DNA of 64,000 nucleotides, taken from the NCBI GenBank assembly GCA_905331475.1, contig CAJNYU010004518.1, positions 248,001 through 312,000 on the forward strand. The letters are read 5' to 3'. Made by a program: the position numbers and the translations under genes. A model generated the notes under the pieces. It was given only the letters and a program-made list of their open reading frames with translations, was not told where the DNA came from and did not search any database. Of the stretch, positions 35,279 to 45,283 are shown in pieces; position 1 is the first letter of the stretch; each line of letters begins with the position of its first letter. The DNA is from Rotaria socialis (taxonomy: Eukaryota > Rotifera > Eurotatoria > Philodinida > Philodinidae).

Positions 35279-35641
35279 TAGGGATGTAACGGTGACGATC
35301 AAAAACCGTTCCACCGTCACCGTTGGACCGGTGAAGCGGTGGACCGGGGCCGGGGCCGGGTTTACCGGTGAAAGCCGGAAAGACTACAAAACACCTACGG
35401 TGAAGGCCGGTTTTTTCTAAGATTCAGAGATATCTCTATCAGTGTGATCTGGTAGCACCACTGCACCGACCTTCACCGTAGGTGTTTTGCAGTCTTTCCG
35501 ACCTTCACCGTAGGTGTTTTGTAGTCTTTCCGACCTTCACCGCTCCCACCGGGGCCCGGTCCACCGTTTCACCGCTCCCACCGTTTCACCGGTCTCAAGC
35601 GGTGGAACGGTGAACGATTAATCGTCACCGTTGCATCCCTA
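35279..35641. mobile_element. hAT-type MITE with 8-bp target duplication
   Basis: A 363-bp GC-rich unit starting tagggatgtaacggtgacga and ending with its inverse (tcaccgttgcatcccta). It is flanked by tagtaaac (35271-35278) and cagtaaac (35642-35649), an 8-bp duplication with one mismatch. TAGGGATG-like ends with 8-bp duplications are characteristic of hAT elements. Inside, caccgtaggtgttttg occurs in both orientations and as a tandem pair, and accgg/ccggt motifs abound. No coding capacity. Confidence 0.82.
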
Positions 35642-35649
35642 CAGTAAAC

Positions 35650-36378
35650 GGTAGAAAACACATCTACAATTTTCATAAATCACAATTCTAAAAGTATCTG
35701 CTTATATGTTACCACAGCACAAATTGATATTCAAATGAATTCATTATCATATATTATGATAAATTCTCGTTGAAGTTTCTTGAATGATTCAATTTTCAAT
35801 TCGAAGGATTATGAAAAACTTCATGTATTTTGTGTCAATAAATCAACGAGTAGATAACTCTCTATTGCACTAGAGAACGCTTGCACACTAGATTTATTTT
35901 TATCATCTACAACTCTACGTTGAACTATATATTAACATAAATTTTATCTACGTCCTAAACAAGTCCAGATGGCGTCAACAGTGGCACACTTGCACGCAGA
36001 AAAAGCAACTTGTTATTTATTCGAATTCATTGCAGAACTGAATGATGAAGACAAAAACAAATAGTAGCTATTTGTGAAAAGGAATTCAGTGAAAAAGAAA
36101 AAGAAAAAGAAAAGAAAAGTGTCTTTATTCTTCACTTAATTTTTTCACCACAGCAACGTTTAGTATTATGATGAATGTAAATGACTCACAATATTATTGA
36201 TTTAGCCATGTGTAGAACAGAAAATGAAAACAATAACTGCTCTTTATCATACTTCCTCGACTGCAAGAAAACTCAAAGGAGAAACATGTCATGATGAATA
36301 TTTTTCATTTATATAAAGAGATTTGTTTTACATAAATATTCATTTCGATTTAGTATTCGCTGAAAATCAGCTGCATAT
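35650..36378. other. No gene seen; upstream of ART-TPR
   Basis: AT-rich sequence with a purine run (gaaaaagaaaaagaaaaag) near 36090. It presumably contains the ART-TPR promoter; no core element could be called. Confidence 0.4.
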
Positions 36379-38190
36379 ATGTCAACTCCTGCACGACGCA
36401 CTTTTCAACGAGATTCAGTTATCTGGCTCGATAAGAATGTTACTACATCGAAAGATTGTGCTAAAGCTCGCCACGATCTGCAAGCAATCACTAATTCGGT
36501 TAAAACATTTTCTAATCCAAATACATGTGTTGATTTCCTATTGAGAATGAATTCGAATGATGAACTTGTATTTTTTATTGTATCCGACACTCTTGGTGAA
36601 GGTATTATTCAATTGATTCATCCAATGCAACACGTGCACCGTATTTATGTTTACTCTTCGAATACATCGAATATTGTATCGTGGACGAATCAGTACGATA
36701 AGGTCTCACCTAATGTATTTGAGAATGTGACATCAATATGTGAACAATTGAAAAATGATAGAAAAAAATATGAAAATGATTTCGTAGCAATTTCTTTTGT
36801 TTCAAAATCAGAAATTGACGCTGAAAACCGGCAAGATCCATCATTTATGTATAATCAATTGCTCAAGGATATTTTAAAAGATAATAAAAATGATGCAGAA
36901 GAAGTTGCCCGAAAACAAATGCTAGATTTCTGTCGTGAATATTATAAAAATAATGACTGCGAGCTTAAGATAATTGAGGAATTCGAACGGGAATTTTTTC
37001 CCGAGCATGCCTTTTATTGGTATACGCGCGACTGTTTTCTATACAAGATATTGAACAAAGCTTTATGGACACCGGAACCAGCCATACTCTATAAATTACG
37101 TTATTTTATTCGTCATCTAGATCAACAGTTAACAATCACAGCAAGTCAACAATTGCAACGGCAACATGTCAAAAAAGTTTTTCGTGGTCAAGGTATCCCA
37201 ACATGTGAATTCAACAAATTAAGGAATGGTGTCGGTGGTCTTCTTTCATTTAACAATTTTCTTTCTACAAGTTTGAATCGAAATATTGCTCGCGATTTTG
37301 CGGAACCAGCGAAATACTTATCGGATGAAACATCGGTTATATTCTCGATGAATATTGATTCACACAAGAGTAAATGTTCTTTTATTGTTGTTGGCAATTT
37401 AGGTTTTTATCAAAATCTTGAACAAGAAGTTTTGTTTTCGATGGGAACCGTTTTTCTTATTGAAAACGTTAAGAAAACGTCCACTGATCAATGGGAAGTT
37501 CAATTGACTTTGACCGACAATACTGTTGATAATCTTGCTCATTATACGGCGAAGGTACGAAAACAAATACACAGTTCTCATATATTGATTAGTTTAGTAA
37601 AGCTCATGGATGAAATGGGCCAATACAAGATGATCGATGTATTCGCTGATGTTTTTGCTGAAGATAACATAATTCATCAGCATCCAGGACGTCTTGCGGA
37701 AATGCAACATGCAATGGGTAGCGCCTATTTATCAGCTGGCAATAAAAATAAAGCACTGGAGTTCCTAGAAAATGCGCTTGCAACTTATTTGACACTTGTA
37801 CCAGCTGATTATCCAAGTCTTTCCCCAACATATAATAATATAGGTAGTGTTTATCTTTCAAAAAAAAATCATAAAAAAGCACTCGAATATCAGCAGAAGG
37901 CTCTCGACTGTCAACTAAATGCGTCGGATCCGAATTTAAATTCAATTGCGACTTATTCAATGAATATTGCTACAATCCATGAAAGTTTAGGACAACATGA
38001 TGAAGCATTAGTTCATCTACAACGTGCTTTAGAATTACAAAAACAATATCTTGGCGAAGATGATCCAGCTCTATCGCTTACCTACGATGTAATCGCTCGC
38101 ATATGTTACGAAAAACAAGAGTTTGAACGAGCAGGTATGTCACGTTTAGAAATGAGGACACTTTTTCCATGGATAGTTTTTGTATTTTAA
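36379..38190 (+). CDS. NAD-arginine ADP-ribosyltransferase with N-terminal unnamed domain and C-terminal TPRs
   Basis: A continuous 603-codon frame. Residues about 12-140 are the same beta/alpha domain as in the gene at 10810 (SVIWLDKNV, LVFFIVSDTLGEGI, HRIYVYSS). Then come a helical linker (FYWYTRDCFLYKILNKALW, KLRYFIRHLDQQL) and the ART fold: VFRGQ with Arg269, FNNFLSTS with Ser296/298, and LEQEVL with E348-x-E350. Residues 440-585 hold three to four kinesin-light-chain-type TPRs (AMGSAYLSAGNKNKALEFLE, YNNIGSVYLSKKNHKKALEY, MNIATIHESLGQHDEALVHL). A strong donor (CAG/GTATGT at 38135) suggests that the real last exon lies downstream and that the final 18 residues read here are intron. All catalytic residues are present. 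TPRs probably select the target; it is likely cytosolic. Confidence 0.85.
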   Translation: MSTPARRTFQRDSVIWLDKNVTTSKDCAKARHDLQAITNSVKTFSNPNTCVDFLLRMNSNDELVFFIVSDTLGEGIIQLIHPMQHVHRIYVYSSNTSNIVSWTNQYDKVSPNVFENVTSICEQLKNDRKKYENDFVAISFVSKSEIDAENRQDPSFMYNQLLKDILKDNKNDAEEVARKQMLDFCREYYKNNDCELKIIEEFEREFFPEHAFYWYTRDCFLYKILNKALWTPEPAILYKLRYFIRHLDQQLTITASQQLQRQHVKKVFRGQGIPTCEFNKLRNGVGGLLSFNNFLSTSLNRNIARDFAEPAKYLSDETSVIFSMNIDSHKSKCSFIVVGNLGFYQNLEQEVLFSMGTVFLIENVKKTSTDQWEVQLTLTDNTVDNLAHYTAKVRKQIHSSHILISLVKLMDEMGQYKMIDVFADVFAEDNIIHQHPGRLAEMQHAMGSAYLSAGNKNKALEFLENALATYLTLVPADYPSLSPTYNNIGSVYLSKKNHKKALEYQQKALDCQLNASDPNLNSIATYSMNIATIHESLGQHDEALVHLQRALELQKQYLGEDDPALSLTYDVIARICYEKQEFERAGMSRLEMRTLFPWIVFVF

Positions 38191-38304
38191 TAATAAGAAA
38201 ATTCAGTGAGAAGAAAATATGACGTTAGTATAAACAATAGTAATTAATTTGATATATTCATTTGTTACAAATTTGTCTATACATAATATATTCTATGGAT
38301 TATT

Positions 38305-39106
38305 TGGGTGCGTCCCTTTTCGTCCTCACTCTTCCGGACATCAGGTTATTTGACCGGATGTTCGAAATCGGATATAAAAAATAAAATCGATTTTCCGGAT
38401 GTTCGGAATGAAAACCGTCCAGATGTTCGGAACGAAAAAATACAGGATGTTCGGAACATAAAGTGACAGATGTTCGGAATAAAAAATGACCGATGTTCGG
38501 AACGAAAAAATACTGAATGTTGGAAATGAATTTTGGTGTATGTTTTATAGTGGGAATGAGTAGTAAAACTATAAACTTCTCTGTTTTATAGAGGGTAGGT
38601 GCTGGTAACAAAAAATTTACTAATAATTCTCATAGATTTTCAGCCAGCAGTTCATTAAGTGAAAGAAAATGTAGGCGAAACAGATGATGCCAATATTAAA
38701 CAAATTCCAAAAAAGAAAAAAACAAGACGCTGCAAAAAAACAATAGACATAAAAATTTTTTCTTACAAAAGTTATTTATTCTCTCACTTGTATAAACTTT
38801 TGTTGTCTTATGTTTTTTTTTGTGAAAGACTATACTAGGAAATAAAAGAAAATAAACTATGTTATAAAAAAATTATTTTCTCTTCCGAACATCCTGTATT
38901 TTTTCGTTCCGAACATCGGTCATTTTTTGTCTCGAACATCTGTCATTTTATGTTCCGAACATCTAGACGACTTTCATTCCGAACACCCGGTCTTTTTCAT
39001 TCCGACCTTCCGGTGTTTTCATTCCGAACATCCGGAAACTGAAGTTCGGAATGGACTTCTCCGACCGATGTCCATAAAAAAAATGAGGACGAAAAGGGAC
39101 CACCCC
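38305..39106. mobile_element. TIR element with repeated gatgttcgga motifs
   Basis: About 800 bp. The left end reads gggtgcgtcccttttcgtcc and the right end, read backwards, ggggtggtcccttttcgtcc. Each arm of about 200 bp contains many copies of gatgttcggaa(c/t) (left) or its inverse ttccgaacatc (right), spaced about 20-25 bp apart. The AT-rich core has no open frame of note. It sits between the donor at 38135 and any downstream exon of the ART-TPR gene; a cag acceptor at 38642 followed by a short open exon (SSSLSERKCRRNR-stop) lies inside its core. Confidence 0.72.
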
Positions 39107-39428
39107 TATTTTACGCGCCCTACCATGAAACACGTGCCAGAATGCAGTGGTTGCAGTTGTGTGAATCTGTGCAGTTGATTTCATAAAAGGACTACACGAT
39201 AAGAAATTTTCTAGCTAGCAGCCCCTTCTAAAATTTCAACCGCCCATATGAAAAATGAAGCCCAGATAAAATACTGAACTTCGGTAAAACCTTTTGTTGC
39301 ATTCATACTTTAATAAGCGCAGGAACGTGCACGTATTATGAAGTTCAGTAATGTCTAATTACCGTGAATGTTCTCATCTGAAAATGTTTATCGAATGTTT
39401 TGATGATTAAACGCACTTTTAAATATAG
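39107..39428. other. Expected 5' exons of the permease not found
   Basis: About 320 bp between the TIR element and the first recognised permease exon. It should encode the first one or two membrane helices if the gene were complete; I see no such frame. Confidence 0.4.
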
Positions 39429-40975
39429 GGCTGGCGAACTAATGACTGCTCGCTATGCTCCATTGGCTTGCTTCATATGTGGTTGGTTCAACTTCATCGG
39501 AAATGTTATGGGTAGGAAAGAAAACAGTCTTCAACATCTTTGAAATATTTTATTTTTGAAAGGCGATGTTGCAATGTCATCTGGCTTTGCTACAATGCTG
39601 AATACAGCTATGATTATTTCTGGCAATAGTTCGTTGAGCACTGGTGTTCAAACAGGCATATCTATCGGCATGACTTTTATTTGGGTTACGACAAATGCTC
39701 TGAGGATCGACCAACAAGGCTGGATTCACACTTTGGCTACTGGCATTCAAATAGGTGGCGTAATTATCATTGCTACCGTTCTTTTCACCATGGCTCGTCA
39801 ACAAGCTACTGCCGAAGATGTTTTCACGTCCACATACAATGGTACTGGCTTTCCTTTCATTTATGTGTGCTTCATTGGTGTCATTCCGGCACTGTTTGCA
39901 TTTTCTGGTTATGACAGTAATCATGCTATTAGTGATCATTCGTTGTCATCTTAGTTGTTTTTTGTAGGTGGTGCTCATTTGGCAGAAGAAACTCGTGATG
40001 CTAGTCGTGCAAGTGAGTGAATATCTAAGAAAACGATTGACTCGAAAAACTTGCAATCGGATTTCGTTCAAAAAGAAGAACACTTTGAAGTCTCATTTTT
40101 TTCTTACAGCTCCCAAAGGAATTGTGGGCACTTGTATATGTAGTGCTGTAGCTGGTGCTACTTTCTTGCTTGCTCTTCTCTTTTCAATTCCGAATGTACG
40201 CTCTTTTGTTGAGAGCAATCAATATAGTGGTAGTGAACTTAATTTAGCAATCGCCACCTGCCAGCTGGCTGTCCCTTCTCCGGGACCACTTCTATTAACA
40301 ATTCTTCTCCTCGTCAATATGTACTTTGCTGGCATGTCATCATTGACTGGCACTAGTCGTATAAGGTAAAGTTTTGCGTCGATTTTTGTTTTTATTTATA
40401 TCAAGCATGTTGCTTATTACAGTTTCGCCATGGCTCGCGATGGAGTTCTTCCATTCTCTGCGATTCTTCGTTGGATTTTTCAGCCAACAAAAAGTCCAAT
40501 CGCTACTTTGATATTTATTTTCATTCTTGAATCTTCATTTCTTTTATTGCAATTAGCAGAGCCTACTGCTTTCAATGCTTTTCTCGCTAGTAATACCCTT
40601 GGCCTTCAAATATCATATGGTATACCTGTTCTATTACGTTGCACAGTGGCACGTAACTGTTTTGTGCTTGGTGAATTCAATCTAGGTCGCTTTGGTCAGC
40701 CGATCGCTGTTATTTCATCAGCTTGGCTTTTTATAACAGCATTCATTATGTTTTTTCCATTTCAATATCCGGTGACATCAAACAATATGAACTATGCTGT
40801 AGTCATCATTGGTGGTACTTCTTTGGTTGCTGCAGTCTATTGGATTGTCTCTGCTCGTCATTGGTTTCTAGGTCCAAAGCGAACACATATCGATTCAACT
40901 CCGTTACTGCCAGTCCAAGGTTTAAATAAAGAGAGTAACGAGGGTTTACCATCATCTGATTCTGTTCGTCCTTGA
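39429..40975 (+). CDS. APC-superfamily amino acid permease (GABA/choline-permease type), 5'-incomplete
   Basis: Five exons (39429-39511, 39563-39916, 39968-40012, 40110-40365, 40423-40975) join in frame across short introns to give 429 aa. Amino acid/polyamine/choline transporters of this kind (fungal UGA4, bacterial GABA permease) have 12 helices. Recognisable blocks are GELMTARYAPLACFICGWFN (helix 3), IGVIPALFAFSGYDSGGAHL, AEETRDASRATPKGI (the conserved loop before helix 7) and SFAMARDGVLPFS (before helix 9), followed by four more hydrophobic stretches and a polar tail. The first exon starts at an acceptor, so roughly the first 100 residues (helices 1-2) are missing; they may be farther upstream, lost, or displaced by the TIR element. 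Remaining exons are intact. A non-metazoan origin is possible. Confidence 0.75.
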
Positions 40976-41947
40976 TTAAAATTTCTGCTGATAATAAATC
41001 TGAATGATTTCGATTATCGTTAGTCTCATTAATTCAATTGAATTTTGATCGCACTACAGTATTTTTATTTGATAAATAAACGGAGCACACACTTACGTAT
41101 CGAAAGGTAACCTAACGCGTATTCCTAGGTATCATGCTTTCTTTGATTTATTATTACATCATAAGTGAAAAAGTTGAAAAATTGAATTGAACGAATCACA
41201 CTAATCAAGAGAAGTGAGTGAGATTCAGACTAAACAAAAAAAATTAGATTTCAATTACTCATCAACGAAGGATAAAATGAGAAATAATAGATAGATCAAG
41301 AGAAATCACAACTTATATTTTGCAGCCTATTCAAATTACAAGCAAATCCAATGATAAGTTCTAATAGGTTTCAAAGCTATGTTCAAATCGGAGAAAATCT
41401 TTACGCAGAGCTATTAAAATGCTGAAAATGAATTCAAAGCTTCTTCTTTACTTTTTTTTCTCCTGCTTATATGCATGTGAAAGTAAGAATAGTGAAAGCT
41501 CATATCAATGATCTACTCTCTAAATAGTTTAATCTAGTTTGTAATGGAATATGTACAAGACCTTCTGTTTCCCATCGTCATAGCGTAGGCTGGCAATTTC
41601 AAAATCTATTAGATCTAAATATTATTTTACTCGAACATACTTTACTCTACACTTTAAATCAAATACATCTGAAAATAAAAACGCATTCGAAATATCACAC
41701 AACTCTAAAATCAAGAATACATCTTTCAGAAGCAAATACGCAGAAAGATAAATAAATCGAATATTCATCATAGTTTACGATTACTTTTTTTTCTAGGCGC
41801 AAATTCAAGTCCAAAACATACTTTCTAAGTGTCTTAGCCTTATGCGTACCATTTCAGTTTGAATTATATCGCTGGTCTATACTATATCTGTTGTGTTGCT
41901 TGCCCGGCTACTTTAAGACGTTTGACTATACCAAGAGTTACAATATG
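40976..41947. other. No gene seen; left flank of the palindrome
   Basis: About 970 bp, AT-rich. An open patch near 41859-41950 (LYYICCVACPATLRRLTI) is truncated by the palindrome edge and has no counterpart on the other side. Confidence 0.4.
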
Positions 41948-42519
41948 CAGCAAGACTATTAGTGGTAAGCATGATAATAGATACGGAACGAAGACATTTA
42001 AAATCTATGACAAGTTCAATGTTAGCGCTGATGTACTCTGTAAATTGTGTTCACTTTGATTTTGCAATTGTGAACAAGGACGGATGGGTGAGAACTTTAT
42101 TCATCCATCGCGTCATTTGGTGACATCACTTCGGTGTCAAAATCATAGTTGGGCCAAGGAACTCTACTATATTTCGTCTAATAAATCTTTAGAAAAGAGG
42201 GAAATATTCATATTCACTATTTAACATATTTATGTCAATGTCTAAGTACAGCACAATCAAGCAAACAATCAATACTGTTGATATTAATTTCTGTCAAATC
42301 AATTAAAGGCGTTCATCTCCTTATTATGTGTATATTGACATTCGACTACATTTCAACTGTTTTTTTTCAGAGAGAGATTTTTTTCATGATTATGTTTATT
42401 TTCATGTGTCATACTTCATATATCACATGTCTACATAGTATAGTTTGAATAATCAATATCTCAAATGTTCATAGTGAAGAAAATGAATACGAATTAATGA
42501 GAGATGTCGTTACTTTTAC

Positions 42520-42730
42520 CAAACCTGTATTGAAGGGGGTCTCGTTGGCTTCGCTGAAAAATATTTGAACTTAGAACAGTATAGATTAACTTACTGATAT
42601 TTTGTTGAATTTGAAATCCATCTAATTCACCATTCGTCTTTGAATTTGTTAAATCTGCATTCATTAACACTTTACCATATATGGCTAAAACAAATAAAAC
42701 GCAGCTCGTATATCTATCTGGAATATTCAT
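42520..42730 (-). pseudogene. Left-arm copy of a signal-peptide 5' exon pair
   Basis: Identical to the right-arm gene start described next: ATG at 42730, an N-terminal hydrophobic stretch, a GTAAGT donor and a short second exon ending with its GTAAAA donor at about 42519. Beyond the arm edge (41947 and lower) no continuation was found, so this copy appears to lack its downstream exons. Confidence 0.45.
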
Positions 42731-43804
42731 CAGGACTCAGAGAAATTTAATCTCGAAACGTGTAGTTCATCGATGTAACGTCATTTATATGTGTGTTTTT
42801 AATACAGCTTCAGATATTTTTAAAACTAGTGTCGATTCAATTGCATACATAAGATACTCAACGAGAGCGATATAACATTTTTGAAACATATATGGTCATA
42901 GGAACATCGTTTTCGTGGGCAGAGGCTGAAAGCAACTCGCAATTTTCTCACTATAGTTTTAGTTTCTAATCCTACTGNCACAATGGTCGCCATTTCATGA
43001 AGCACAAAAATAAATTAATTTTCAGATATTTCGTAAATAATGGGAATACCACGACTGAAGCGCTCAATCATTCTAATGGTCTACGTCTTTCTAACTAGAA
43101 TCTATGAATTTCAATCTTGTATTTTGACACGATTCGAGCAACTCTAAAAGTTTGATAATGATCAATATTTTCTTTTTGAATTTTTTAGATACTGATCAGA
43201 AGCTAAGCATATAACATTAGAATAATCTCTTACTGATAAGCTTTAAAATACTCATCTGTTGTATAAGTATCAGAATCCGTCATTTATTTTGACGGGCGTT
43301 CTATTGTCTGTTGTTTTGCACTTTGGTATGAAAATAAGATATAAAATGACATTTGTTAGGTGATTAACCAGATCAATATTATTCAGGAGAAAAAGAAAGA
43401 CGTGCGACAGAGAAAGCGAGCAACATTTATATATGTGCAGAAAGAGTACAGTATAGATTATTCTAAAATATTTGAATTAATACGATATTTCAAAATGATG
43501 CAGTTTAACATGATCTTTGTGTTGGTTCTCTGCTTCATTAGTAAGTAGTATACGATACAGTAGGATTAGAAACTAAAACTATAGTGAGAAAATTGCGAGT
43601 TGCTTTCAGCCTCTGCCCACGAAAACGATGTTCCTATGACCATATATGTTTCAAAAATGTTATATCGCTCTCGTTGAGTATCTTATGTATGCAATTGAAT
43701 CGACACTAGTTTTAAAAATATCTGAAGCTGTATTAAAAACACACATATAAATGACGTTACATCGATGAACTACACGTTTCGAGATTAAATTTCTCTGAGT
43801 CCTG

Positions 43805-44015
43805 ATGAATATTCCAGATAGATATACGAGCTGCGTTTTATTTGTTTTAGCCATATATGGTAAAGTGTTAATGAATGCAGATTTAACAAATTCAAAGACG
43901 AATGGTGAATTAGATGGATTTCAAATTCAACAAAATATCAGTAAGTTAATCTATACTGTTCTAAGTTCAAATATTTTTCAGCGAAGCCAACGAGACCCCC
44001 TTCAATACAGGTTTG
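43805..44015 (+). CDS. 5' exons of a secreted or membrane protein, right palindrome arm
   Basis: Exon 1 (43805-43940) encodes MNIPDRYTSCVLFVLAIYGK and about 25 further residues; the core SCVLFVLAIYG suggests a short signal peptide. A GTAAGT donor and atttttcag acceptor bound a 41-nt intron, and exon 2 (43982-44015) reads TKPTRPPSIQVW before another GT donor. The remaining exons should lie to the right; the nearest acceptor that opens a long frame is at 44687 (next entry), but I cannot prove the join. Family not recognised. The protein is either secreted or a type I membrane protein if the signal call is right. Confidence 0.4.
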
Positions 44016-44687
44016 GTAAAAGTAACGACATCTCTCATTAATTCGTATTCATTTTCTTCACTATGAACATTTGAGATATTGATTATTCAAACTATACTAT
44101 GTAGACATGTGATATATGAAGTATGACACATGAAAATAAACATAATCATGAAAAAAATCTCTCTCTGAAAAAAAACAGTTGAAATGTAGTCGAATGTCAA
44201 TATACACATAATAAGGAGATGAACGCCTTTAATTGATTTGACAGAAATTAATATCAACAGTATTGATTGTTTGCTTGATTGTGCTGTACTTAGACATTGA
44301 CATAAATATGTTAAATAGTGAATATGAATATTTCCCTCTTTTCTAAAGATTTATTAGACGAAATATAGTAGAGTTCCTTGGCCCAACTATGATTTTGACA
44401 CCGAAGTGATGTCACCAAATGACGCGATGGATGAATAAAGTTCTCACCCATCCGTCCTTGTTCACAATTGCAAAATCAAAGTGAACACAATTTACAGAGT
44501 ACATCAGCGCTAACATTGAACTTGTCATAGATTTTAAATGTCTTCGTTCCGTATCTATTATCATGCTTACCACTAATAGTCTTGCTGTGAAACACTGAAG
44601 TATTAAATGAAAAAAAGAATCAAATACAGAAATAGTCATCTTTTAAATATAAACAAGGTTTTCTATGGAATATTTTCTGTCTTCTAG

Positions 44688-45283
44688 TCGACGAAATGAA
44701 TGAGCAAGATCGCCATCAGAAAAATTTACCAGACATATTTGAATCACCAGCTGGTTTACAAGATGATGTTCAACTCTTCCAACAGAAATTACACGCAATC
44801 CAACACCGTCTTCGTTTCTATGTTTCTACGTCAAAAAATAGTGAAAGCAATAGCAGTCCAATTTTGCCGTCAGATACTACAGATAATAATTTATTCGGTC
44901 AAATTAATGGACAAAAAGATTTCGAAGAGCAAGACGAGACAACGAAACTGATCGAAACAGAGGAGCTTCAGAGGCAGAAGCAGAAAGAGGAGAAAGAGAA
45001 AGAGAAGCAAAAGGAGCGGGAAGAGAAGCAAAAAAAGAAGGAAAAGAAAGAGAAAGAGACTCAACGGCAGAGAGAAGAGAGAGAGAGAGAGAAGCAGAAG
45101 GAGCGGGAAGAGAAACAAAAGAAGCAGGAAGAGAAAGAGAAAGAGAAGCAGAAGGAGCGGGAAGAGAAGCAAAAAAAGAAAGAAGAGAAAGAGAAAGAGA
45201 CTCAACAGCAGAGGGAAGAGAGAGAGAGAGAAGCAGAAAATGAGAGAGGACAAACGAAAGAAGAAGGACAAGAGAGAAAATGA
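44688..45283 (+). CDS. Glu/Lys/Arg/Gln-rich charged-helix protein or exon
   Basis: A frame of about 198 codons opens right after a tgtcttctag acceptor (TRNEMN-like junction, first ATG at 44696). Residues 1-80 are ordinary (NLPDIFESPAGLQDDVQLF, QQKLHAIQHRLRFYVST). The last 110 residues consist almost only of E, K, R and Q in runs such as EKEKQKEREEKQKKK, predicted as a single stable alpha-helix or coiled coil. The DNA below it is a tandem repeat: a unit of about 125 bp carrying gagactcaac and ggagcgggaagag recurs twice between 44975 and 45250. The frame ends at a TGA inside the purine run. It could be the 3' exon of the gene that starts in the palindrome arm, or a separate gene. Confidence 0.5.

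Larger units (their letters stand above)
41948..44587. repeat. Large palindrome: 1,030-nt arms, 580-nt spacer
   Basis: The left arm (41948-42977) and right arm (43558-44587) are inverted copies. Coordinates map exactly as x to 86535 minus x: the 78-aa frames at 42494-42730 (minus) and 43805-44041 (plus) encode identical protein, as do the shadows on the other strand, and homopolymer lengths that I compared are equal. The spacer (42978-43557) is unique and begins with the single ambiguous base N at 42978, exactly where homology stops. The arms hold the 5' exons and upstream region of one gene, so the palindrome makes two head-to-head 5' ends. Bdelloid genomes are reported to contain such palindromes; an assembly product is the alternative. 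Confidence 0.9.

Noticed and set aside
39577-39939. 120-codon minus-strand frame in the permease region
   Set aside because: It lies opposite an exon with clear APC permease motifs and correct splice sites.
42681-43854. Identical 64-codon frames on opposite strands of the palindrome arms
   Set aside because: They are antisense to the signal-peptide exon and duplicated by the palindrome, so they are not independent evidence of a gene.
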